Shown: positions 1 to 5,988, counted from the stretch's first letter. The stretch is DNA of 8,632 nt from CAYSHJ01 sp964589725 (GCA_964589725.1 CAZPUJ010000244.1:1-8632), one strand, 5' to 3'. The notes: generated by a model from the letters alone, not told the origin. Numbers and translations: made by a program.

Positions 1-114
1 TTGAAGAAATACCAATCCCATCCGCGCGGTTCCAAGAAGCCAAAGCCCCAACGCCACTACTCGGGGAACGGAAAGCATGTCGCAACCGCGAGAATCCTCT
101 GTCGCCAAACGTAA
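1..114 (+). pseudogene. Tail of an unrelated reading frame, possibly a transposase C-terminus
   Basis: The frame that later encodes Cas9 is open from base 1 to a TAA at 112-114. It gives a short, very basic peptide containing RGSKKPKPQRHYSGNGKH and then VATARIL. It does not resemble any Cas9 segment, and the other two frames here do not either. The basic stretch followed by HVATARIL reminds me of the C-terminal tails of some IS4-type transposases in planctomycetes, but this is memory of a pattern and not an alignment. If correct, an insertion sequence ends between this stop and about base 140 and has replaced the front half of cas9. The alternative is plain non-coding sequence. Confidence 0.3.
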
Positions 115-144
115 CAAAACACCACGTTCACAGGGCTGGGCTAC

Positions 145-2010
145 ATGGCTTACTCGCGCGAGGCCATCGAGAAACTTCTGCCGCATTTGGAGCGGGGCCT
201 GCCGCTGACAAGCCGCGACGAGAAGCCGTCGGCGTTGTCCGAAGCGGGTTATCTCCGTGCCGACCAGCGAGTCCCGCATCAACGTGACGACCTGCCGTTG
301 GTTCCCGACGACATCGTCAATCCGCTGGTGCGACAAGCGTTGTTCGAGGTTCGCAAAGTCGTCAACGCGGTCATTCGCGAGTACGGCAAGTCAGCCGCCA
401 TTCACATCGAATTGGCTCGCGAAGTGAAAGGAACCAGTTTCACCCGCGCGAAGGATTCCGCCCGTATGAGAGAACGGGAGCGACTACGCGACGAAGCGGC
501 CGAGCAGATTCGCAATTGGGGCTACAAAGTTTCGCATGACGCGATTGAGCGGTATCGCCTGTGGAAAGAACAAGGCGAGATTTGCCTCTACTCCGGCAGG
601 CCGATCAGTCCTCATCAATTGCTCGGCGGTGAAGTGGACGTCGATCACATCCTGCCGTACTCCAAGAGCCTCGATAATTCGCTGGCCAACAAAGTCGTTG
701 CGTTCCGCTCGGAGAACGAACGCAAAGGACAACGCACGCCTCACGAATGGTTGGCCGAAACGGAGCCGGCAAAGTTCGAGGCGATCTTGCAACGTGCGGC
801 CAAACTTCCCATCGACATCCGCAATGGCAAGCGGTTGAAGCTGCAACAACCGACGGTTGAGTTGGATCAGTTTCTGAATCGGCAACTCACCGACACCGCC
901 TACATCACCAGCAAGGTGTTGGAGTACGTCCGCTGCCTGGGCTGTGACATCGTCGCGAGCAAAGGGCAATGCACTTATGAACTGCGCCACATGTGGGGAC
1001 TCGACGGCGTGCTCCGCGATGATGGCTTGGAACTCAAAAACCGCGAAGACCACCGCCATCATGCAGTCGATGCGCTGGTGATCGCGCTCACGAACCGAAA
1101 GCGGCTCCAGGAACTCGCCCGAGTGCGTGGCACCGATCAACAACTCGCTCCGCCGTGGAACGGCTTCCGTCATGATGCCCAGCAGTTGGTCAACACAATC
1201 CTCGTTTCGCACCGAGTCGCTCGAAAAGTCGCCGGCGCGCTGCACGAAGAAACGATTTACGGCCCAACGTCGAAACTTCACCGTGCTACCGAAGCCGAGC
1301 GCCCCCACGCAAGCGGCTGGGTCGAGAAAGAAAAGGAGTTCGTGTATCGCAAGCCCTTGGAGTCGCTCACGATGGCCATGATTGAAGACATTCGTGACCC
1401 ACAAGTGAAGTCGTTGGTGATCGCTCGGCTCAAAGAAAAAGGGATCGACCCAGAAACGGCGAAGAAGATTCCGAAAGAAGTTTGGACCGAACCACTGTTG
1501 ATGGCTCGCAAAGTCGGCCGCACTTCGTCGCAGCCCAACGTCGTCAAGAAAGTTCGGTTACTCAAACGCGACCAATCCATTCGGCCGATTCGACAAGGGG
1601 CAGCATTCGTCAAACCCGGCAACACACATCACATCGTCCTCTTTGATTTGCCCGGCAGCACTCCAACGAAACCGAAACGTGATCTTGTCGCCGTCAGCAT
1701 GATTGACGCCATCGAACGGGTGAAACGCAGACAACCGGTAGTCCAACGAACTCACCCAACGATTCCAGACGCCAAGTTCATGATGTCGCTCAGCCAGAAC
1801 GAAATGGTCCTTCTGAAACATAATGGCATCGAGATGTTGTGTCGATTTGATACCGCTGCCGCAACCAGTCAGCAAATGTGGTTTCGGCTGCATACTTTTG
1901 CGGGCATGTCGGCGGACAAACGTGGTCGTCCCAGCAAAATGCCCAACACTTTCGACGGCATCAAAGTGACGGTCGATGTCCTCGGTCGTATTCGCCGAGC
2001 AAGCGACTAA
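145..2010 (+). CDS. cas9: Cas9 (type II-C-like), C-terminal part only
   Basis: This is the back half of the RNA-guided nuclease Cas9 (621 codons; full II-C proteins have roughly 1,000-1,100). Numbering from the ATG at 145: RuvC-II motif HIELAREV at 87-94 with E89; HNH domain about 130-215, with DVDHILPYS giving catalytic H168, and N182 and N191 in the ANKV and SENERKG segments; RuvC-III with HRHHAVDA giving H306 and D309; then the WED and PAM-interacting region to the end, closing with VDVLGRIRRASD. RuvC-I (first catalytic Asp), the arginine-rich bridge helix and the REC lobe are absent. A TAA at 112-114 closes the frame upstream, and homology seems to begin at about GYMAYSREAIEKLLP (bases 139 on). 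The ATG at 145 has only a weak purine-rich stretch before it, so it may not be a real start. The remaining protein could not form a complete RuvC site. It is followed at once by a foldback element, then cas1. Confidence 0.93.
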   Translation: MAYSREAIEKLLPHLERGLPLTSRDEKPSALSEAGYLRADQRVPHQRDDLPLVPDDIVNPLVRQALFEVRKVVNAVIREYGKSAAIHIELAREVKGTSFTRAKDSARMRERERLRDEAAEQIRNWGYKVSHDAIERYRLWKEQGEICLYSGRPISPHQLLGGEVDVDHILPYSKSLDNSLANKVVAFRSENERKGQRTPHEWLAETEPAKFEAILQRAAKLPIDIRNGKRLKLQQPTVELDQFLNRQLTDTAYITSKVLEYVRCLGCDIVASKGQCTYELRHMWGLDGVLRDDGLELKNREDHRHHAVDALVIALTNRKRLQELARVRGTDQQLAPPWNGFRHDAQQLVNTILVSHRVARKVAGALHEETIYGPTSKLHRATEAERPHASGWVEKEKEFVYRKPLESLTMAMIEDIRDPQVKSLVIARLKEKGIDPETAKKIPKEVWTEPLLMARKVGRTSSQPNVVKKVRLLKRDQSIRPIRQGAAFVKPGNTHHIVLFDLPGSTPTKPKRDLVAVSMIDAIERVKRRQPVVQRTHPTIPDAKFMMSLSQNEMVLLKHNGIEMLCRFDTAAATSQQMWFRLHTFAGMSADKRGRPSKMPNTFDGIKVTVDVLGRIRRASD

Positions 2011-2308
2011 AAAAATCGGTTCTTCTGGGTCTGGAGTGGCTGATGCACCTTGCCACAGAAGCCCTGTGCCAATTCCACGGTGGATTTTGGGAAGGCATCA
2101 CTCCGATGTCCAATGGTTGAAGTCTGCGGTCGGAGGCCGGTGCTGCTGGGAAGAAACCTGCCAATTGCGTGTCAGGCGCTGGCAGAGACTTCTCGGCCAG
2201 AGAAATCCTTCGGGCTCCATTGGACATCGGAGCAATGCCTTAAAAATCCATCTTCCAAAAGCACAGACAGTTTCAACCAGCCACTCCAGACCCAGAAGAA
2301 CTAAAAAA
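2007..2308. repeat. Foldback (MITE-like) element between cas9 and cas1
   Basis: Two outer arms, 2019-2042 and 2278-2301, are perfect 24-bp inverted copies beginning GTTCTTCTGGG on the left. Two inner arms, 2092-2116 and 2217-2241, match at 23 of 25 positions and include ATGTCCAATGG on the left. Between outer and inner arms the sides are diverged and differ in length by 13 bases. The central 100 bases (2117-2216) hold two small hairpins: CTGCCA/TGGCAG at 2158/2180 and TTCTC/GAGAA at 2190/2200. The 8-mer CTAAAAAA occurs at both edges (2007-2014 and 2301-2308), which could be a target duplication although it is low complexity. The left copy overlaps the cas9 stop codon. Read on the minus strand, the left arm runs into seven T, so it could act as a terminator in that direction. 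The two arms read as peptides only in different frames, so I do not regard them as coding. Confidence 0.75.
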
Positions 2309-2398
2309 GTTCGTGACGTTTCTGGCAGAGAGATGTAGGCTGTCAGCCGATTTTCAAGGAGCCTCGTCCGCACGGAGGCGATTCCGATCCACCTTGGT

Positions 2399-2403
2399 GA
2401 GGA
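2399..2403 (+). promoter_or_regulatory. Ribosome binding site of cas1
   Basis: GAGGA lies 8 bases before the ATG at 2412. This favours 2412 over the in-frame ATG at 2313. The 33 residues encoded between the two do not look like Cas1, whereas MIKRTIEISREPAHLSLRLG from 2412 is a typical Cas1 beginning. Confidence 0.7.
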
Positions 2404-2411
2404 ACGCCGCG

Positions 2412-3557
2412 ATGATCAAACGGACGATCGAGATTTCGCGCGAGCCGGCGCATTTATCGTTGCGGCTTGGGCAGTTGGTCTTGGAGCGGGAGAACCAGCC
2501 GGTCTCCACGATTCCTTGCGAAGACTTGGGGATGGTGGTCGTCGATCACCCGCAGGTCTCGTACACGCACTCGGCATTGGCGGCACTGGTCGAGCACGAT
2601 GCCGTGGTCGTCGTCTGCGGCAAGAATCATCTTCCCGCTGGGTTACTGTTGCCGATGTCGGATCACTCCGAAGTGGTCTGGCGACTGCACGATCAGATTG
2701 CCGTGTCGAAGCCGCTGCGAAAACAACTGTGGCGGCAAATCGTGCAGGCGAAAATTCGCGCTCAGGCGGCCAACTTGTCGAACGGCAGTCCCGGACGGAC
2801 ACGACTGTTGGAATTGGCTCGGACTGTGAAGTCGGGCGATGTCACGAACCACGAGGCTCAGGCGGCTCGCGTGTTCTGGTCGGCGTGGTTGCCTGATGAT
2901 GAGCAAACGAGTGGCGATCTCAAACCCCCGAAAGTAACCCGAAGCGTGAGCGAGGGCGTCGGGACATCCCGCGTGGAATCGTCCTCGCTCACGCTTCGGG
3001 TTACTTCTGAAACCACGACTCGGCAGCGGTTCCCGTTTCGTCGCAACGCGGATGGGGAGGACGAAATCAATATTCTGTTGAACTACGGCTATTCGATTGT
3101 GCGAGCCGCCGTCGCGCGGGCCATCGTCATGGCCGGGCTGCATCCCGCGTTCGGATTACAGCACTGCAACCGCAGTAATTTGTTTTGTTTGGCCGACGAT
3201 CTGATGGAGCCGTTGCGCCCGCTCGTGGACGCCCGCGTGCGCGAACTCGTGCGACTCAGCCAAACGGAGTTATCGCCGATCACGAAGGCGGCGCTGCTGC
3301 AATTGCTAACCCAAGAAGCAACCACCGGCAGCGAAGCGGGGCCGTTGATGGTGACGTTGCACCGCTACGTCGCCTCGCTGGTGAAGTGCTACGCCGGCGA
3401 GAGCGAGCAATTGGAAATCCCAGAATACGTCCAATCGCCGTTCGATCCAAAGTCCGTCGAATCGGCATCGCCGTCAACAAACCGCTCGTGGGCCGCATCG
3501 CGTCGCCGCTCACGACCGGCGGTCGTGTCGAGCGAACTCGCAAACCGGCCGTTTTAA
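2412..3557 (+). CDS. cas1: Cas1 integrase (type II-C-like) with an in-frame palindromic insertion
   Basis: Metal-dependent integrase that, with Cas2, inserts new spacers into CRISPR arrays. It has 381 residues against about 300 usual. The N-terminal beta-rich domain (about 1-90) includes IPCEDLGMVVVDHP and CGKNHLPAGLLLP. The alpha-helical catalytic domain follows with E148 (NHEAQAARVFW), H251 (GLQHCNRSN) and D263 (ADDLMEPLRP), all three expected metal ligands. LLNYGYSIVRAAVARAI is at 222-238. Two parts explain the extra length. Residues 174-198 are encoded by a palindromic repeat (2933-3005) in the loop between the E148 helix and the FRR motif at 209-211. A serine- and arginine-rich tail of about 40 residues follows EIPEY, the usual end of the family. 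The segment around H251 is less typical than the HHRNRYN I would expect. The frame is intact, so the protein may be functional; the insertion sits where the family is variable in length. Confidence 0.95.
   Translation: MIKRTIEISREPAHLSLRLGQLVLERENQPVSTIPCEDLGMVVVDHPQVSYTHSALAALVEHDAVVVVCGKNHLPAGLLLPMSDHSEVVWRLHDQIAVSKPLRKQLWRQIVQAKIRAQAANLSNGSPGRTRLLELARTVKSGDVTNHEAQAARVFWSAWLPDDEQTSGDLKPPKVTRSVSEGVGTSRVESSSLTLRVTSETTTRQRFPFRRNADGEDEINILLNYGYSIVRAAVARAIVMAGLHPAFGLQHCNRSNLFCLADDLMEPLRPLVDARVRELVRLSQTELSPITKAALLQLLTQEATTGSEAGPLMVTLHRYVASLVKCYAGESEQLEIPEYVQSPFDPKSVESASPSTNRSWAASRRRSRPAVVSSELANRPF
2933..3005. repeat. REPIN-like palindrome inside cas1
   Basis: Arms 2933-2955 and 2983-3005 are perfect 23-bp inverted copies. 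The left arm contains CCCGAAGCGTGAGCGAGG and the right its complement. The 27-base loop holds a second small palindrome, CGGGA/TCCCG. The element translates in frame as KVTRSVSEGVG...SSSLTLRVT without a stop. This repeat family is one I associate with planctomycete genomes, where it is usually intergenic. The transcript here could form a very stable hairpin inside the cas1 coding region. Confidence 0.85.
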
Positions 3558-3580
3558 GCGCTCGCACGGAGCCGTTTTGA

Positions 3581-3776
3581 GTCCCGCCAGGGACGTCAGA
3601 TAGTAGCCCAGCACGTCAGTGCTGGGGAAAGGTTCGAAGCAGAAATGTGAAGTCCCGATAGGGACGACAGAAGCCGGCCGTTGATCTCTGTCGTCCCTGA
3701 CGGGACTTCAATCACCAAATCATCCGCATCCCCAGCACTCAAGTGCTGGGCTATTTTCGGGAGTCCCTGACGGGAC
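3581..3776. repeat. Nested palindromic repeat cluster between cas1 and cas2
   Basis: Five short palindromes are arranged symmetrically as A-B-C/C'-B'-A'. A is GTCCC-N4-GGGAC at 3581-3594, mirrored at 3763-3776. B is CCCAGCAC-N4-GTGCTGGG at 3607-3626, mirrored at 3731-3750. C, at 3649-3671, contains GTCCC-N4-GGGAC plus GACAGA, and matches C' at 3687-3709 at 21 of 23 positions. The outer arms 3581-3627 and 3730-3776 are exactly equal in length (47 bases). Each unit can fold alone, or the whole 196 bases can fold as one long hairpin. This resembles REP/REPIN repeats. It separates cas1 from cas2 in what should be one operon and may act as an RNA-stability or partial termination element. I see no reading frame in it. 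Confidence 0.85.
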
Positions 3777-3880
3777 AAAGACAAACCCAAACCGTCCGAT
3801 TGAGAAAGCCGCCCGGTGACTCTCGAAACAATTGAATCGCGGAGCGACTCGCCGACTTTTCGCAACTTCGAGCAACCATC

Positions 3881-4234
3881 ATGCAACTCAGCGGGTATCG
3901 TTCCATGTGGGTCGTCACAATGTTTGATTTGCCGACGGATACGAAGGAGTCTCGCCGTGACTACACGAACTTTCGCAAAATGCTGTTGGAAGATGGCTTC
4001 ACGCAGACGCAGTACTCGATCTACAGCCGGCACTGTGCCAGCGAAGAAAACGCCGCCGTCCACATTCAGCGAGTGGAGCGAAACGTGCCGCCGGACGGTG
4101 AGGTGCGAATCCTCACCGTCACGGACCGGCAGTTCGAACGCATGCGCATCTTTTGGGGAAAAATGCGCATGTCGCCCTCCGAGGCACCGAAACAACTCGA
4201 ACTTTTCGGCATGGTTCAAAGCTCAGCCGCGTAG
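3881..4234 (+). CDS. cas2: Cas2, structural partner of Cas1
   Basis: Small ferredoxin-fold protein of 117 residues that forms the core of the Cas1-Cas2 spacer integration complex. MWVVTMFDLPTDTKESRRDY supplies the conserved first beta strand with D16. It continues with FRKMLLEDGFTQTQYSIYSR, HCASEENAAVHIQRVERNVP, EVRILTVTDRQFERMRIFWG and a PKQLELF ending, all typical of type II Cas2. The start at 3881 is preferred to the ATG at 3905 because the SGYRSMW lead-in is usual in this subtype, though neither start has a strong ribosome binding site. The gene is intact. It stands 323 bases after cas1 with the palindrome cluster between them, and its stop codon lies within the left arm of the next inverted repeat. 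No CRISPR array follows. Confidence 0.96.
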   Translation: MQLSGYRSMWVVTMFDLPTDTKESRRDYTNFRKMLLEDGFTQTQYSIYSRHCASEENAAVHIQRVERNVPPDGEVRILTVTDRQFERMRIFWGKMRMSPSEAPKQLELFGMVQSSAA

Positions 4235-4347
4235 GGTAGCAGGTCATCCGGTGTCATTGACGTGCCAGCCTCGCCATAAGACTCATTGCTCCAATGGGTT
4301 ATTTACAAAGGTCCACATGGCTTTGGCGGATCGGGCTGCTACCCTAC
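4231..4347. repeat. Inverted-repeat element overlapping the cas2 stop codon
   Basis: GTAGGGTAGCAG at 4231-4242 is a perfect 12-bp inverted match to 4336-4347. With gaps the stem extends inwards through GTCATCCG against the complement of CGGATCGGG. A second imperfect stem lies inside (ATAAGACTCATT against AATGGGTTAT, roughly 4276-4302). The left arm includes the cas2 stop codon (TAG, 4232-4234). This may be a short non-autonomous element or serve as the operon's terminator hairpin, although no T-run follows it. Confidence 0.65.
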
Positions 4348-4487
4348 CTTGAACCAGGCCAACTTTTCTGAACTCAGTCGCCCACAAGTCCGGTCCGACT
4401 CAGCGGTTCAGCCGAGAAGAGTGTAACCAACCCTGACCTGAGAGCAGTCCGCAACAAGACTATCCACGGAATGACGGGCACTCATAG
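4348..4487. other. Non-coding stretch between cas2 and the IS element
   Basis: I find no gene, CRISPR repeat or array remnant here. One imperfect hairpin is visible: the left arm 4368-4380 (CTGAACTCAGTCG) pairs in two blocks, CTGAAC/GTTCAG and AGTCG/CGACT, with 4396-4411. The sequence otherwise shows no structure I can name. Confidence 0.5.
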
Positions 4488-5546
4488 TGAGCTTCCCCTC
4501 GATTTGTGGACAGTGAATTCAGCCTGTTATGGCCCCGGCTGTGTGGCGAGTTTCGAAGTCGGCTGGGGTGAGATAGTCCAGGGTCGAGTGGCGGCGATGC
4601 TGGTTGTAGAAATTTGAGATGTATTCCACGATGGCTTGCTCGGCTTCGTCGCGGGTTGTGAAGCGGCGCTGTTGCAGCAGTTCTTGCTTCAGTGTGCCGA
4701 AGAAGCTTTCCATCACGGCGTTGTCCCAGCAATTTCCTTTGCGGCTCATGCTGCAAACGATGCCGTGTTTCGTGAGGACGTTTTGAAAGTCGTGGCAGGC
4801 GTATTGGCTGCCACGGTCGCTGTGATGCAATAGACCGGGTTGCGGGCGTCGTGCTGTGAGAGCCATCTGCAAAGCGGCGACGACAAGTTCGCTGGTACGT
4901 TGATTGCCAAGTGACCAACCGACGGCTCGGCGCGAGAAGAGGTCCAAGACCGCAACCAAATACAGCCAGCCTTCCCTGGTCGGAATACCCATAATGTCGC
5001 TGACCCACGCTTGATTCGGCCGCGATGGGGAAAATCTTCGATCCAACAAGTTCTCGGCCACGGGCAGGGTGTGATTCGAATCGGTCGTGAGTTGGAATTT
5101 GCGTCGGATCGTGGCTTGCAGTCCTGCTCGACGCATGATCTTGGCCACGGTCTTCTGGCAGCAGATGACTCCGCGAGCCACAAGTTCGGCGTGGACTCGT
5201 GGGCTTCCGTAGGTGCCGTGGCTTTCCTCAAAGATGACCATGATCTCCTGGCCTAACTGCTCACGTCGCTGCGTCCACTGATTCGGCGGCCGAGTTCGCC
5301 ATGCGTAGAACCCGCTCGGAGACACTCCCAGGACGCGACACATCACCGTCACTGGCCAAGTCCGATGATGTTCCTGAATAAAGCCGAACCGTTGGACCGC
5401 GTCCCACTGAAGTAACCCACTACCGGCACGCAGGATGTCCGAATCCATTCTCAATCGGTGGAGTTCTTGGCGAGGGGAGGACATGGTCACGGTCACTTGC
5501 ATCAGAAGTCACAGAAGGCGGATCGAGGCATTGACCGTCGATTGAT
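4488..5546 (-). mobile_element. IS3-family insertion sequence, 5' end missing
   Basis: The 3' terminal inverted repeat is probably 4488-4513. It begins TGAGCTTCCCC and contains TTTGTGGACAG, with the TGA terminus usual for IS3 elements. It lies just beyond the transposase stop codon. No matching copy is found near 5500-5550, and the helix-turn-helix half of orfA is missing, so the element has lost its 5' end. The boundary with the kinase fragment falls between about 5503 and 5550; the exact base cannot be fixed without an intact copy. A partial element like this could not mobilise itself. Confidence 0.8.
4519..5502 (-). CDS. IS3-family transposase (OrfB with a remnant of OrfA)
   Basis: DDE-type transposase of 327 residues. 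The HTH_21-like region covers about 45-110 (CRVLGVSPSGFYAW, GTYGSPRVHAEL). The integrase core follows with D169 (WVSDIMGIP), D229 (HHSDRGSQYA) and E265 (DNAVMESFFGTLKQE). The spacing between D229 and E265 is 35 residues, the classical DD(35)E signature of IS3 elements. The first 38 residues include QELHRLRMDSDIL, which corresponds to the leucine-zipper end of OrfA. In intact IS3 elements OrfA and OrfB are in different frames and joined by programmed frameshifting. Here they are in one frame, and the usual segment after DIL is replaced by RAGSGLLQWDAV, which suggests an indel at the junction. The start is uncertain (5502, or ATGs at 5484 or 5448). The catalytic core is intact, but OrfA's DNA-binding part is gone. 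Confidence 0.88.
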   Translation of the reverse strand: MQVTVTMSSPRQELHRLRMDSDILRAGSGLLQWDAVQRFGFIQEHHRTWPVTVMCRVLGVSPSGFYAWRTRPPNQWTQRREQLGQEIMVIFEESHGTYGSPRVHAELVARGVICCQKTVAKIMRRAGLQATIRRKFQLTTDSNHTLPVAENLLDRRFSPSRPNQAWVSDIMGIPTREGWLYLVAVLDLFSRRAVGWSLGNQRTSELVVAALQMALTARRPQPGLLHHSDRGSQYACHDFQNVLTKHGIVCSMSRKGNCWDNAVMESFFGTLKQELLQQRRFTTRDEAEQAIVEYISNFYNQHRRHSTLDYLTPADFETRHTAGAITG

Positions 5547-5921
5547 TCAGAACTTCACGCGAATTTCAGCGGCAGATTGCCGATCGACCAGAATGTTGCC
5601 CGGCTTGATGTCGCGATGCACCATACCAAGCTGATGCGCCGCCGCGACTCCCGCCAAGACTTGCTCGGCGATGGCCAGGGTCTCGTCCTCGCTCAGCCGC
5701 ATGCGTCGCGCGAGCAGTTCAGCCAGCGATTCACCGTCGACGAGTCGCACGGCGAAGAAATGCACCGCCGACAGCGGTCATCCTTCCACCGCCGGAGTTT
5801 CGTCCTCCCCGATGAAAAAAATTTCGACAGTGTTCGGATGCACGAGCTTCGCGACGGCGGACGCCTCAACGTTGAATCGCTTGACCATTTCCTCCTGCCG
5901 AGAGAACTCGGCGGAGCGCAT
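5547..5921 (-). pseudogene. Broken Hanks-type Ser/Thr protein kinase fragment
   Basis: The fragment covers the middle of a eukaryotic-like kinase domain. From the ATG at 5921 it reads MVKRFNVEASAVAKLVHPN (helix C with its glutamate) and IFFIGEDE, then hits an in-frame TGA at 5778-5780. In the same frame it continues HFFAVRLVDGESLAELLARR, a typical hinge and helix D. GMVHRDIKPGNILVDR follows, the catalytic loop with the HRD aspartate at about 5612. It ends at a TGA at 5547-5549 before the DFG motif, next to the truncated IS. The ATP-binding glycine loop and VAVK lysine are also missing. The piece from 5765 (GTG) to 5547 is an open 72-codon frame but cannot be an active kinase. The internal stop lies in a 24-bp insertion bounded by 8-bp direct repeats. 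Confidence 0.8.
5763..5794. repeat. 8-bp direct repeats bounding the kinase stop codon
   Basis: CACCGCCG occurs at 5763-5770 and again at 5787-5794, with 16 bases between that include the in-frame stop. Removing one 24-base unit keeps the frame and joins GEDETPAV to HFFAVRLVDG, which is what an intact kinase would be expected to have. The arrangement looks like the trace left by a mobile element with an 8-bp target duplication, or a small tandem duplication that later changed. Confidence 0.6.
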
Positions 5922-5988
5922 GCGTGTGGAGCTGAGCGGGATCGTCGATTACCGTGAGGCTGACGACTCCGCCTATCTGCGGCGTTTG

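Noticed and set aside
484..1404. Long open frame on the minus strand (306 codons) inside cas9
   Set aside because: It lies opposite the HNH and RuvC-III coding region, where conserved Cas9 motifs are on the plus strand. Its peptide matches nothing I know; a shadow of high-GC coding sequence.
2098..2373. Minus-strand frame across the foldback element, and the similar peptide VLLGLEWL on both strands
   Set aside because: The likeness comes from the inverted DNA arms. The similarity is lost at protein level after a few residues and frames are not preserved, so I treat the region as a non-coding repeat.
2313..2411. Longer cas1 with a start at 2313
   Set aside because: The 33 extra residues are unlike Cas1 and overlap DNA flanking the repeat. 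The ATG at 2412 has a GAGGA at the right distance.
2643..3143. Minus-strand frames of 70-166 codons across cas1
   Set aside because: They overlap the conserved Cas1 catalytic region on the plus strand and the palindrome, which reads open on both strands (the complement also gives TRSVSED and SLTLRVT).
3581..3776. Possible CRISPR array between cas1 and cas2
   Set aside because: The repeated units are short palindromes in mirror order, not direct repeats with regular spacers.
4348..4518. CRISPR leader or array remnant after cas2
   Set aside because: I compared the stretch for repeated 25-40 base units and saw none, only one imperfect hairpin.
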